This document shows, in pieces, positions 47,440 to 59,524 of a stretch of 64,000 bases of DNA (the stretch's first letter is position 1; every line of letters starts with the position of its first letter). Source of the DNA: Gymnogyps californianus (Eukaryota > Chordata > Aves > Accipitriformes > Cathartidae). The translations under genes and the position numbers were made by a program. The stretch covers positions 30,297,502 through 30,361,501 of the forward strand of contig NC_059477.1 of assembly GCF_018139145.2 (NCBI RefSeq), written 5' to 3'. The notes beneath the pieces are model-generated. The model was not told where the DNA came from. It saw nothing but the letters and a program-made list of their open reading frames with translations, and did no database searches.

Positions 47440-47945
47440 TGTATAATTTACTGTCTGCTCATAATAAGAATATGCACTCTGTCGTCAAAAATTCAAGCGT
47501 TGTAGAAATGACCCCATCTTCGAGCAAATGTTGCAATTACTACAAGCTGTCAAAACTCTGCTTCCTTTGAACAGAAGTGTCCAGAGCAAATACTGCAACA
47601 ATGAATCTTTTTATCATTCTGCAATCCCATTTGTGATAAGAGGAATTCCTTGGGGATTACTTTAAATTCTGTACATTAGCAGCAGTTCCGTGGGTTAAAT
47701 CAGATAAAACAGGCTCTTATCAGATTATTAGTCACATTAGGCAATTACATTCTTATCTCTTAGAAATAATTCTTGCAGCCTTGGTGCTTATTTCTCCTCA
47801 TTAGAAGAGGCTAATTCCTGATTAAGATCTTTTGCCTTCCGTACAATAAACCTTTATATTGGATTTGCCACATAAATTGAAAAATACCTTGCAGCAGAGA
47901 GGGACAGCTGCACTTCCCTTTTAAAAATATACCTCACTTATCGTT
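47440..47945. promoter_or_regulatory. Best candidate conserved enhancer-like element
   Basis: 500 repeat-free bases with GATA sites in both orientations ('aatcagataaaacaggctct', 'tatcagattattagtcacat', 'cattcttatctct' at about 47698-47760), TAAT/ATTA cores ('ggcaattacattc', 'ggctaattcctgattaagat'), 'gttgcaattactacaagctg' (47530) and 'caacaatgaatcttttta' (47597, SOX-like). No frame or splice signal suggests coding. It resembles the deeply conserved non-coding elements of vertebrate developmental loci. Conservation has not been tested here. Confidence 0.4.
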
Positions 47946-48814
47946 TAAACATCAGTCATGCAGATTTGCTGCCTGTAGTTTGGGACTTAAGACGACAGCA
48001 CTATAGCTTTTTGCTGGCATCAAAGTTAAGGGCCTCCAAACAAGAATGGTTTTACAGCGCAGGGAAAGCAAACAAGTTTTCATTTGTTTTTATAGAGTTC
48101 GGTTTAAATTGCATGAAAATCAGAGTAAGGGAAGGATGTTTCACACACCATTTGCATAACAGCTGTAAATATACTGCCCTATGAGCAAGCCCACCTGTGG
48201 GATGCCTTCACAGTGAGCATCCTGTGCAGTGTAGGTGGGAGGGCTGCCGCAGGGACAGACCCTAATCCCTGATATGTCTTGCTCTTTTTGAAAGTTTTCT
48301 GCAAACACAGTGTCACATGTATGGAGCCATGCTTGCTGGCAGGTATGTCTCAAATACGGGCTTGTGTTTATTGTAGGAACTGGATCAAAGTTGTTTTGCT
48401 CTTTCATGTGATTAACTCAACCCAAAAGAAATATCCAATTGAGTGATTTACTTAAGATAAGCAAGGCACTTGGGAAATGTAAGTGCTTCAGTGGAAATGA
48501 TACATGGAAAAAAAGAGAGTCGAATTGCTCCATAGGTCTGTCATGTCTGCGTTTCCAACATTTGTGTCAGAAGCTGGTTGCTGAAACAGATACAACCCAC
48601 TTCCCGCCCTTTCAGGAGCTTTTGCTTTTGCAATCATTCAGTGCTATACCATCCCTGCTGTTGTTCCTTGTGCACCATCATGTATAAATCTGTGTTTTAC
48701 ACATGGAGGCCTTAGCCCGTGTACGTGTATGCTTGTGTGAGAAATGAGTACAGTCAGTGTTGCTTCAATATTTTTGTAAAGGATTAGCAAAAATTTTTCC
48801 CTTATTAGAAGTGA
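47946..48814. other. Unique non-coding sequence
   Basis: Nothing recognised; short frames only. Confidence 0.4.
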
Positions 48815-48930
48815 GATGATGGGAAGTTTTCAAAGGCAAAAATGGCAAACACCTAACTCCTATTAAAAATAAATGGGAATTAAGTGTCTGCCAATTAGGC
48901 CTGTGAAAACCTTTCTGGTGGTCTTTAGGA
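48815..48930 (+). repeat. Palindromic ancient sauropsid repeat
   Basis: Left end 'gggaagttttcaaaggc', centre 'cacctaactcctattaaaaa' and 'aaatgggaattaagtgtctg', right end 'cctgtgaaaac'. The halves are imperfect inverted copies ('cacctaactcc' against 'gaattaagtgtc'), the layout of a MITE-like element. Related to 35640-35725. Confidence 0.65.
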
Positions 48931-49369
48931 TTGAACCAAATTACATTGAAAACCAGATGGGAATGTGTTAAGGATGAAGTGATTGCTTGAGACAAAGTGT
49001 TGCCTGTTAGAGGTGGTCCCGAGTGAAATTTTCAGTGTCTGTCTGTATATATGCAATGTATGTCATATTATGTTTACAGAGCACCTTTAGTAAAAAGTTC
49101 AATGCATTGGCTGTACAAATATTGCTATGTGCATTGCTTCCATTTAGTTTTCGTGTTTTGCAAGTGATGTTAAAAATTCATGTCCAGAGTCGTCGTGTTC
49201 GGACATCTATACACTGGATTGCATGGGAAAGGCTAATAGTTACTTAACTTATTCATAGAGCTCCTAGAAGACAGTCCTGTGGCAAAATTTGAACCTCCAG
49301 GGTTGCAGCTTTTCAAAACAGGAAAAGAAAACTGTATTAGATTAAGAAACTGATAACCTGTGAGAGCGA
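48931..49369. other. Unique non-coding sequence
   Basis: Nothing recognised. Confidence 0.4.
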
Positions 49370-49515
49370 TTAGAGCAGTTTCTTTCACAAATTGCAGGAC
49401 AAGGGTTAAGGCGTTGTGCAGGGGTTCAGGTGCCCACCTGGACAGATCAGGGCAAGGACTTGAACTTGGGTCACCTTTGTCATGCAGTGACCAGAGAGCA
49501 CTGATCCCTCCACTC
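49370..49515 (+). repeat. tRNA-SINE-like fragment
   Basis: 'ggacttgaacttgggtcacc' (49457) then 'gcagtgaccagagagcactg' and 'atccctccactctctctgcc' has the order of old tRNA-derived SINEs ('ttgaacctgggtctcc ... gagtgccctaaccactgg'). The 'gttcaa/ttgaac' word is a B-box-like remnant. Family uncertain. Confidence 0.45.
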
Positions 49516-49734
49516 TCTCTGCCCAAAGTCCAGTTAAAGCTATCCTCAGGAAATGTTCCTACCTTGACAAAGTTTCTTTAGGCAAAAATGTTTGACTTAG
49601 TCCTAGTTGTGTGGTGCCTCACAAGCCCAGAAGCTCCAAAGAAGATGCTGCGCGGCTAATTTCCATGACAGTCAGCACGCAAAGATTACGTTGTCTAAAT
49701 AAATCAGAAGTGAGAGAAAGGAAGTATTAAGTTT

Positions 49735-49870
49735 ACCTAGATTTCTGAGGTATAAAGATTAAGGGATTTACCCAAATCTTGGGAAGTTTGGGGTAGGGCT
49801 GAAAATCTGAACGCACATCTGCTACTTTCAATGTTGCACTTCAGATCTGCTCCTGGCTGTGATCTGCCAG
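49735..49870 (+). repeat. Second SINE/MIR-like fragment
   Basis: 'agggatttacccaaatcttg' (49764) and 'ggtagggctgaaaatctgaa' parallels 'gacttgcccaaggtcacac ... ggcagagctgggaattgaacc'. Also decayed. Confidence 0.4.
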
Positions 49871-50006
49871 TGTCCCAACACCATGATTTGGGCCAACACG
49901 GTTAAAGGTCTGGGGCAATTGTATACCTCAAGTGATGGGGGATTTGTCTGAAACCATTGCTCCGAGCCTAGCTCGCTCCTGGGCTGCCTGCTCCTTTTAT
50001 CCCCAG

Positions 50007-50069
50007 CTGTGAAGCAGAAGAGAGCTGGGGTCTCAAGGCTGCTCTGTGCAATTCCCAGTTGCCCAGGCA
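50007..50069 (+). CDS. Candidate 63-base exon with both splice sites, protein unknown
   Basis: Bounded by 'ctgctccttttatccccag' (ending 50006) and CA|GTGAGTAA (donor GT at 50070). The second frame is open over the whole length (CEAEESWGLKAALCNSQLPR). 63 bases is a multiple of three. No family recognised. It could be coding, lncRNA or fortuitous. Confidence 0.22.
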
Positions 50070-50372
50070 GTGAGTAACTGCTGGAATATCAAGGCACTGA
50101 TGTAGCCCACACAAAATTATTTCTTAAGCTGTTGTCCGAGGGAAAAGGTTTATGCTAGTAAGGTCTTGGAGATCAGAAGTTTTCACTAGAGTGGAAAATG
50201 ATTTGTTGCTATCTAATCTGCACTTGAAGCACAGTAGCACAAAAATCATCAATGGAGCAGTAGGTCTTGGCTGTTTCTTTACAGTTATCCTACTTCTCTG
50301 GGTAAACTCGGTTGTTCACTGACATTTGTTTTGCTGTAAAACAGATAAACAGATTCTGTTTGTGGAATACTT

Positions 50373-50395
50373 TTATTGTTATTATTATTATTATT
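50373..50395 (+). repeat. (TTA)n microsatellite
   Basis: About six to seven TTA/ATT units. Confidence 0.9.
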
Positions 50396-52081
50396 GAGAC
50401 TTTTACTCTGGCCTGGTTCCATTTATGAGGAAAGCCTGGTGGAGCAAAACCAGCCTGGCGGGATAAGATGGTCTTGAGCAAGCTCCTGTGCTGAAGCTGA
50501 ATTCTTGACTCTTACTCAAGAGTGAAGTGTGAAATGTTAGATTGCCTAAGGTGTGATTGACTAGCCTCTTTTTCCTTTTCTAGTAACTATAGCATTCTTC
50601 TCCACTGTGGTATTTCACAAGATCTATTTCCCTGTCCATTTAAGAAATGTGACGTGGGTAACCAAACTACCTGAGTTTGTCAATCTTCTTCAGCTTCTTA
50701 TAGATCAGCATTGGCCAATAAACTGCAAACATCATCCTGACTAGGGCTGATGGAAAAAAGAAAGTCTCTTCAAAAGCTTTGGTAGATTTTATTTTATTTT
50801 TTCTCAACCAAAATAAAAAAATTCAGAGGGCTGCCACTTTCCTGGAAAGCCTGTAAGTTTTATTGGAAAAAATCCCAAGCCAAAACATTTCAATAGGAAA
50901 TGCACATATTTCGGTTTGAGTTTTCTCTCCTACCTCCCCCATTCTCAAGTTGCTAGACTCAAATTGTTCTTTTATATATATTTTAAAATGAAGTTTCCTG
51001 CCAATGGGATGCTGTTAGCTTCTGTGCAAGCATTCTTAGAGGTGTTAGATGTGGATTCCTGGAGCTCACGTTAGCAGCTATCTCAGGGTAGCAAAGAGCT
51101 CAATTAATGTGGCCACAAATTTGGAGCAGTTATGACCTCCATCTCTTCTTCGCCTCATCGAGAGTTACTATGTCTTTTCTCTTCTAAATACGAGTATTTT
51201 AAAAATGTGCTTAATAAAGCTATTTTTGTTCCCTGGTCTTTTCTCAAGGTTTGATGCTGAATGAAAAACGGGCAGCTCTCTAGGAACAGTACATTGTAAT
51301 GGTTGTTTTGCTGCAGAGGGATTTGTGAATTTTACGCTTGTGGTTACTTGGTTTTAACAAAGTTGATCTCTCCGGGACCAGCGTTTGTAGAGTAAGCATA
51401 ATGGGCACTTGTGACACAAGGAAAATTTATGACAAGAGTAAGAACCTGCTTATGGTTCTTGTAATAGCCTACGAGATTGTATACCATGACCTGCCTTTGA
51501 AATCACATCAGATGTGGACTAAACTGAAATATACAGCTTACAGTGATCATACCTTCTACTTCTCCCCTATGACGTTACAGGAGAGAGAGAGAGAGTTGTA
51601 TCATGTCTTCTGAGCATTAATTTAGTATTACAACCTGTGCATCCAGGAGCAGTTGGCTACTTCCCAAGCTCTTTATGTGGGATGGAAATAGTTGCTTCTT
51701 CTTACCTTGAGTCTATCCCATGACCAGAGACAAGAAGACACTAAGTAAGAAGCCTTGTTAAGGTACTAGCTAAGCTGTTAAGAACCATGTTGGTTGTAGT
51801 GACTAGACGATCACTCCAGGGAAAGTTGTCTGGTGACTCCAGCTTCCAACCTCTGTGATCTTAATATACAGTTTTTCTTTCTGTTTCTCATTCCTGTCCA
51901 CAAGATCATTGCCTGTTAATCATGAAATAATGTCTGTATTCCCTGCATTTCTTCACTCTTGGAAAAAGCGTTGCCACATGGAATGTTTCCAAAGCTTTAA
52001 TTTCCCCAAGGATTGCCAAAATATAACTTAATAAGAAAACAGAAATATAACAATATTTTGCTTTCCCTTTCAATCTAATTC

Positions 52082-52103
52082 GTTGTTGTTGTTGTTGTTG
52101 TTT
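52082..52103 (+). repeat. (GTT)n microsatellite
   Basis: Seven GTT units followed by a T run. Confidence 0.95.
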
Positions 52104-52935
52104 TTAAATCTAGAATTTTTAGTCCTGAGTCTCTCAACACATGTAGAAATAATTGCCAAAATGCAAATTTGCCGGATTAGAATGCGGTGGCAGACCACGG
52201 TGATCCACAGCAATCTGTGGACTAGCTCATAAGGGTCTTGAAAATCCTGGAGAAAAGCAAGTTTATAATCAATAAGCTTATGTTTGCTACATAGGGATCA
52301 GCAAATAAAAAAGATTTTAAACCCCCCAAAACCCACTGGAGTTTATTGTGTGCTTGAGCACAGGGGTAAGGTCATCCTTTAAACAACCTTCTCACCAATT
52401 TTTCTATGATTCAGTGTTGCACGATGCTTTGTAATGGAAAATGCCTGGCTCCCAAAAAGACCCCAAATTCTGTTACATTTTAAAGAATATTTCTTGTGTT
52501 TTATTGCCTTGTTCTCACTTGTCACAAAGTACTTATTAAAGTAGATTTCCTGAACACCTCAAACTTTCTCTTAGGAATTTTGAACATTATAGAAGTAGCT
52601 TTTAAGAATTTTAGGTTTGGTGGCTGGAAAAAAAAGAATTGAAATGAATGTGCCAAGCCCCAGTTTGTGAAAAGACAAAGGAAAGTGTAATTCCCATGTA
52701 TCCTACCCAAGCTGTTTGAGGTGATGATTCTGGCATATCTTAGGGCAAACCCATAAGACATGGCAATAGATCACTTTTCTTGCTGGTTTTAAATTGATTT
52801 ACCAAGAGAAGAAGGAAAAAAAACCCCAAACCCCCAGACTAGAACAAATACTTAATCTTTTCGCTTCCTGTAGCACCGTATATTTAAAACATCATTAGTT
52901 ATATTCAGCTGGGTCTTTTCCAGTCACTTACAGAA

Positions 52936-52990
52936 CGTGGAAAGTCTCCAGCTGACTTCACTAAGTTTTGGCTTGAGGCCTGATACCAAA
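52936..52990 (+). repeat. Ancient sauropsid repeat fragment
   Basis: 'cgtggaaagtctccagctga' then 'cttcactaagttttggcttg' and 'aggcctgat' parallels 'ggaaagactcccattgacttcaatgggctttggatcaggcc'. The open frame starting here (52937-53212, 91 codons) therefore runs out of a repeat and is not a gene. Confidence 0.5.
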
Positions 52991-54639
52991 AAGTGGACTG
53001 AGCATCGGACTGAGCCCTGCTCAGCAGTGCTTGAGAAGAGGCAGCCTGAACTTAAAGCAGTGCTGTGTCTGGTGACGCATCTTCAGTCATGTTGTGGGAA
53101 GCTGATTTACCAAGGGGATAAGTCATATCCTCAGCTGGCTTCTGCCCCATTTGTTGATTTTCAGCCTCTTTCCTCTTTGCAAGGACTGTGTTTGCTGAAT
53201 GTGACATTTTAGGGCCATACAAACCTTCAGATCCTGCATTCTTGAACACACTGGAAACTTTACCAGTAATGGAGGTGAGCACCTACTGAGTCCTGGTGTA
53301 TGGGGCGAGCACTGATTTATAAGGATGATAACTGTATGGTCCATATAAAGGTCTCCTCAAGTCAAACTTTGCAGTAGAAGTGATCTAAGGATAATTGTTT
53401 TTATAGCCATCCTTACAAAGATTTTAGTGCCTTTAAACTTTTATTTGCTTAAACGTAACAAAAGTTCAGTTGTACTCATAGCTGTTTATTTTACAAGGCT
53501 GTTATAGGTGGATTTTGCTGCTGGTCAGGTTTGTAAAAAACATGTGCTTTACTGAAGGGAGGTAAAAATCATTCCAGGATCTCTGACAACCTTGACTATT
53601 GTATTGAATAGAATAGTTTTTTCTTGTTGGATTGTCCTTTTGTGTATTTGTTCCTGTTAGCACAATAATAGAAAGAAAAGGTGTTATGCAGCTTTATTAT
53701 GAATGGGAGTTGATTCATAAATTCTGCTGAAATTGAAAAGAGCTTCATAGGAAATCCTTTCAAAAAAAAAAATTGGTTTTGGTTTATTCAGTCATAAAAA
53801 AAAAGAAATTAAATTACAAAATATGCAGATGGTTTTAAGTCTTGGTGAACGACTGTCCAAAACTTTGGAATTTGGATTTCATTTTGTTAAACTTCCAAAA
53901 TCTGTTGGCTGACTGGAGACTTCCAGTGCTATGATGAAGCTGCAAATCTGTTCCAGTTGTATTTTCATGTGAACAACTTGCACGAAATATATGAAGCACC
54001 CTAATTCCAAAATCAGTTAAATACCTTAACTAAATCTAAGGAAAATCGATGCACTTGGCTAATTTGAACAGTGGAGCATTCCCAAAGTATATTTCAATGG
54101 AGAATCAGGTAGGAAAGAGTTAACAAGTCAAATTTGAGTCCTCTTTCCAGAATGGTTACTGCCTTAGATTATATATGGCAAAACAATTAAAAGTCAGTAG
54201 TACAGAACAGATTTCTGTGTCCTCCAAAAGACGAATAGGTTCATTTTCAATAAATGATGTGAAATAAGTTGAGCCGTCGGCTTGTTATACATGTTACCTG
54301 TGGCCTTGCATGTTTAAACAGTTCTGCTGCTTTGGTTAGCAGAGATACAAATCCTACCACTATTTACAATCCTTCATTTGCAGTTCTGCAATACAGCAAG
54401 CAACCTTTAGTACAAACCTTATTTATTTATATATTTATATATTTATCCCCACCCCACATCCCGTCTTACTCCTGAACTTTTTGTGAAGAGAGGCAAACAT
54501 TTCACCAAAAGGAAAACTATTTTTACCCCGTTAGCCTTTCTTTGGAAGGAGATAAAAATGAAATCTAACTGGAGGAAAGTTCTATTGAAAGGGTGAGGAG
54601 AACAGAAAAAGATTCAATTATATTGTTTGGATCAAGATA
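52991..54639. other. Unique non-coding sequence
   Basis: No exon recognised. An ATTT/ATAT-rich tract lies at 54419-54446. Confidence 0.45.
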
Positions 54640-54858
54640 TTAGTATGTGAGATCCGGTTTCACATAGACTTCAAAAACAAACAAAGACAACTCCTTTTGA
54701 GCCTCTGGCGATGTGACTGGCTCCATAAGATCAGAGCTCAAATTTACATGGATCTGTATTAGTTCAGGTATGAAGAGTTTCATTTTGCTGATCTTTTGAA
54801 GCAAATTCCACATAACAGCACAAGAAAGGGCTGCCACATCGGATTTGACACCCTCCAA
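54640..54858 (-). other. Protein-like open frame of unknown origin
   Basis: 72 codons with natural-looking composition, including LLQKISKMKLFIPELIQI and MEPVTSPEAQKELSLFVFEV. The same frame extends upstream about 10 codons, then a stop, and then 12 more to a methionine near 54933. I do not recognise a family. A decayed transposase- or gene-derived fragment is possible, and so is chance. No splice acceptor is convincing. Confidence 0.15.
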
Positions 54859-54934
54859 CTGTGCCTTATGCCAATGTTTTCGTTGGTTCCCTCTTTACAA
54901 AATAGCTCTTTGCCAGTTTTCTGAGGACTCCATC

Positions 54935-54982
54935 CTTTCTTTCTTTCTTTTCCTTTTTTTTTTTTTTTTTTTTTTCCCCCCC
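54935..54982 (+). repeat. (TTTC)n and poly-T/poly-C tract
   Basis: TTTC units (54935-54951), then about 22 T (54954-54975), then C7. On the minus strand this is a G7-A22-GAAA tract. Confidence 0.9.
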
Positions 54983-57900
54983 TGTTTGAGAATGGTTTAG
55001 TTTGGGATTGTTAAAGTAGGTATAGAAATAGCCATGAAGTAGAGGGAAAGGAAGAGCTGGCTTGCAAAACCCCTCTATTTTCGTTGAAAAAAATAGCCCT
55101 ATTGGAAAGTGATCTGTTGTTTTCTTTTGGTCTGTAAACAGTTCTTACTCTGTGTGCATTTACTAGAAAAACATGGATAAAATTAATAGCTTTTCAATTT
55201 CTAAGTTCTGCACGTGTAAAGTGCAAAATAAACTGAACCTTATTCAGCTCCTTACATTGTTTCTTAGGCTCTTCTAGGCTGTGCTCTTGTGTTAATCACC
55301 TCCTTTCCCCAGTTTTTTCGAGTTTCCTTGCAGTGGCTTCAAGCTTCCTACCCTCTGGGCACGAGACAGCTCAGAGACATGTGGCTGCATGCTCAGGACC
55401 TCTATGGGAATCCCTTCTTCGCATAAAGAACTGTAGAAACTGTCACTGCATACAAAAATTCCCACAGCTCTACATATGGATTAAGCTATGGCAGCACAAG
55501 ATATGGCAGAAGGCAGCCAAAGCAACGGCAAACTGCCCGGTGCAGTCCTTGATGCCTCTGACTGCGTTGCTACCAACCAGCTCCTTGACCCTGGCGTACA
55601 CTCCTTGCAGTGGTGTGGCTTATGTGTTCTTTTACTCTGTAGATTGCATGCAAGCAACCAAAATGTGACCCGATGTACCCAGAAAATTCAATTACTGTTA
55701 AAATAACACAGCTAAGGCAACATAGAGCTCTCTCTATATTGCTCTTGTGGCAAAAAAAGCTGCTCTGAGCAAATAATGACAGCTCCTATATTATGCTATA
55801 TACGGGCCATACCAGCCTCTTACAAGCTTATCTTTTGAAAGATGGATAATATTCATAGTTAACCCCTGAATTCTGCAACTTTGTCAAAGAAGTAGCATTT
55901 AGTTTGCAGGCATGATGCATTGTATCGGGATCAGCAGTTTTCATACTGTTTTTCAGATGCTCCTGCCACACAAGCCTTCCCTCAGTAGGTGGGAACTGGT
56001 TTGTGATCTAAGGTTTGCAAAGAGAAACAAGCAGGGTGACTTCATAGCATTCAATACAGGCTGTTCCTACCCCCCAGAAATGGTTGGTAAAATAGCCACA
56101 CTTGTGATGAACATCTTGATTTATAGGTGAACTCTTAATGATTTAAAGTTTGAAAGGGGTGAGGTGGGTTGCATACGTGTTGGTTCTTAGGTCTTTGTTT
56201 GTGAGGCTTTGAAGTTGGAGTCCATTTAGAAATTCTCTGCAAATTTTAGAAATAACATTTCTGTGAAAACGTAACACAAAATCTGATGGCATATGGTTGT
56301 ATTCAGGTGACTAATACTCACTTGGGGCCACCTTCTTAATTTACTGCTGGCTTCACCATTCATGAGTAATGCATCCACTCCTAGCTCATGCCAATAAAGC
56401 TTTATGCCACCACAAATATAATATTTCACTACATGTATTGCCTTCCCCATCGCTATGGCACTTACGTGGTTTGTGTTAACAAATAATCACCAAAATGAAT
56501 AGCACGATAAAATTATATAGCTTGTAATTATCTTTAACAGTTAAAAAGCCTAAAAGCAGACTTTGTAAGGCCAAGACTCCAAAGATACCATTATGTCAAG
56601 GAGTCAATTTTCAGATCACAGTAACAGCATGCAAACGTACTCTGCAATGAAAAGTTGTTCTGCAAGAAACGTTTTAAAAATAAGGTGATGATTTTTTTTT
56701 TTTTTAAGAAGGGGTATCTGATTAGTTGGACCATAGCAAAATATTTACTTTTCTCTCTGTTAAGTCATGAATCTTGCCAATGTCATATTTACTGTAAATC
56801 ATCCTAGGTTCTGGATAGCAGCATGAACAATGCCATGAAACACTCCAGTGCCTCCTTTCCCTCACATCCTGGATTTGGTTGCTTTCAACAAAAACCTCTC
56901 CAGGCTGTTTTAAGTGACTTGTACACATGGGAGAGTCTTATCTGCCTCTGAGACTTGGCTGTCAAATTTTTTACAGATGATGTAAACTGGCACATCACCA
57001 TGTTCCTGGGATGGGGACGAAGGCAAAAATAGTTTGTTGTTGTTGTGGTGTTCGGTTTTATTTTTTTTTCCGGGTCAACACTGGGGAGATGAGTGTTCTC
57101 CAGAATACAAACTGGAGAATCAGATCACAGACCAAGATATGGGAACTGGGAGCTATTTTTAGTGAGAACAGGTTCATGAGTGGAAGAAGGGAAGATTAAA
57201 GATGACAAAGAGAAGAAACTCACCTGTCCTCCATGTGCAGTGTGCTCTTGCTCTGGCTCCCTCAGTTCACCCTATGTAAGTGTCATTCATGATGGGGTCA
57301 CAGAGTTATTCTTTCAGTTGTCTGGAAGCTGTAGGTCACAAGAAGAACATCTCTTAAAGATCTGACAAAATATTTTAGACAGAAGACATTTTTTAATTCT
57401 TCAAAAGACAAGTTTAAATGTATTCATTGCATAAGAAATCTATAATTTAACAGCAGCTGTGCAGCAGCCTTTCCATGCTATAGTGCAGTCTACTATATTG
57501 ATGATTTCAAATATTTATACCATCATCCCACATTCATGAAAAATATTTAAATTAAACATGCATAGGAACAGATGCCATTCTGTTCTGGCAAGAAAACCTA
57601 GTCATAAACTTCTGCTTATGAAATGTTATTTCACTTGACCCCTATCAGTAGGAACTCATGAAAATTAAACTGGGAAAGGAGAAATATTTTATGTAAGCTC
57701 TTCTCTCAGTGAAACCTTTGAGTGGGTACGTGAAGACAAGATGCTTCTGTTAATAGCAGAACACAGTTGGATTTGATAAGGTGAAGCTCACCGCTTTAAC
57801 TTCTAATGCAAGAGTCAGTGCCCAGTTAGAAGTTTCTTTTCACCTGCAGAATGCACTTGTTGAAGCTTTCTAGACCAAATCGCAAGTTATTCATTTTAGT

Positions 57901-58137
57901 AGTTAGTGCTTCTATTAATTGTTAGAGATGATCTAAAGTGACTACATGTAGTTTTGTACTAAAACGCACAACTTTACTTTTGTTCTTGCTATACTGAAAA
58001 AATCCAGAGATTACTTACTAATTCTAACTAAAGTGATGTTATGAAATAGGGAAAAGGGAAAGGAAATGTCATGTGAAGATTGCAAGCTAAGGATGTCATC
58101 AGCCCCAATCTATTCATGTTAAGCATTTACATCTCTC
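54983..58137. other. Unique non-coding sequence
   Basis: 3.1 kb with no exon supported. Frames of 111 codons (55333-55668) and 72 codons overlap each other and have no motif. 57430-57600 is AT-rich with several TAAT-like words. Confidence 0.45.
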
Positions 58138-58168
58138 TGCATGTAGTCCATATTGGACTACATATGCA
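58138..58168. repeat. Near-perfect palindrome, 10-bp core stem
   Basis: ATGTAGTCCA (58141-58150) and TGGACTACAT (58154-58163) are exact reverse complements around three bases (tat). Allowing a two-base AT bulge the stem extends to 13 pairs (58138-58168). It may be a binding site for a dimeric protein or a chance cruciform. Confidence 0.85.
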
Positions 58169-59524
58169 TTTGACTGGCATATTTGTAGCAAGGTCTGAAC
58201 AAACAATTGATTCTATCTATTGTATCTAATCTATCTTGGCATTTATACAATCCTTTGAATCCTGTTTTCTGATGGAAGTTAGAAAAATAAGCGGGTGATT
58301 TCACGGCTTTCTCCACTTCTAATAGATCCTGTTTGAGATGTTAGTCTTGGATTTTCTTCTTCTTCTTTTGGCCTCGCATTTTAGCAGTGTTAACAGATTT
58401 TATTGCGTATGTCCTCCCTTCCCCCTCCCCAGCTGATGTAAAAAAACTGTGGAACTTAATGACACCGCAATAGTTATAATGTATGTTATTTGTCATCTTA
58501 CTCCTCCTGTTTTAGTTTGCAAAAGTTCTGGGGAAAGGGGAGTTTTGGATTTATACACTAGCTCTGTTTTTCCATATGATACTGTCCTGGGAATCAGAGC
58601 TGGACTGATAGAAAGGTTTGATCATTCCAGGGGCTGAAACAATCTCACGATACTGAGCAGCGACAATGAACCAGTATTGTAAAAAGCATCACACATTACG
58701 TCAGTCCAGAGCACAAACAGAGTTCTGTCGTGGTTTAAATGAGATTCTCATGAGGAAAGGACTCTTTACTTGTGAAGGGAGGTCTGTTAGCCCTTTTGGG
58801 AGGCAGCTGTGGGCAGCTCAGTATTGCAATGTTTTGGCCAAAATCACTGAGAGAAAAGTTGTGTTAGGAATTGTATAAATGACTGTATGTGCCTGAGAGC
58901 ATAAGGTGCAGTAGATTCCCCGATTGACAGAAACCCAAATAAGTTACAACACCTTGCAACTTATGAATTAATGAAGCTCAGCCTGCTAGTTGGGTACAAT
59001 TTGGCTTATTCTGCTGACTATACAGTACAGTTTCTGGTAGCTTTTTCCTCTCTCGTTTTTATTAATATTATACTAGATAAGAAATCATAGTTAAATCAGC
59101 AAGAATAGCAAGATTTCAGGGTTAGGAAGTCATCAGATCCCCCTCCACAGTGTTTTCTGTGAAATGGTAAAAGCAAAGAAAGAAGGCACAAGAGCTGACT
59201 GGTGACGTGACAAGAGAATACCTTCATTTTTGTACTCAAAGTGGTGTACAAACACTGTTCCTTTCATGGCCTCTTTACTTGCCTTTAAACTTGATACTGT
59301 GCGAGTCGGAAGTAACAGCCATGCACAGCAAACCAAGATGCATGACTTGGGCTATGCAGACAAATGCTAACCCAACGCCCACCATGTCCTTTACTTCTCT
59401 GCTCTTTTGTCCCTGTCCTCAAAAGGCTGTACACACAAAAAAAAAAAAAAAAAAAAAAATTATTCTGTGCTTCATTGTTTGAGTATGGAAGATTTGTCAA
59501 GTTATGAAGAAACGGGAACAAAAG
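58169..59524. other. Unique non-coding sequence
   Basis: No exon recognised. 'cttccccctccccag' near 58419-58433 is a good acceptor but leads to early stops. A 23-A run lies at 59437-59459. Confidence 0.45.
59437..59459 (+). repeat. Poly-A tract (23 A)
   Basis: Uninterrupted A run after 'gctgtacacac'. No AATAAA lies close upstream and no retrocopy is recognised, so this is a simple repeat rather than a retrogene tail as far as I can see. Confidence 0.9.

Larger units (their letters stand above)
50070..52935. other. Unique non-coding sequence
   Basis: No exon or transposon recognised. Microsatellites: (TTA)n 50373-50395, (GA)n 51580-51595 and (GTT)n 52082-52103. A/C runs of sauropsid type ('aaccccccaaaaccc' near 52320, 'aaaaccccaaaccccc' near 52820). 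51900-52070 is motif-rich but weak. Confidence 0.45.

Noticed and set aside
41582..50395. Regularly spaced repeats suggesting a CRISPR-like array
   Set aside because: Only scattered trinucleotide microsatellites; no repeated unit with unique spacers anywhere in the window.
52937..53212. 91-codon frame as a coding exon behind 'cttttccag'
   Set aside because: The first 55 bases match an ancient dispersed repeat, so the frame is a by-product.
58434..58637. Coding exon after the acceptor 'ccccctccccag'
   Set aside because: The frames stop within about 14 codons or lack a donor.
59437..59459. Poly-A tail of a processed retrogene
   Set aside because: No AATAAA signal and no gene-like sequence upstream; treated as a simple repeat.
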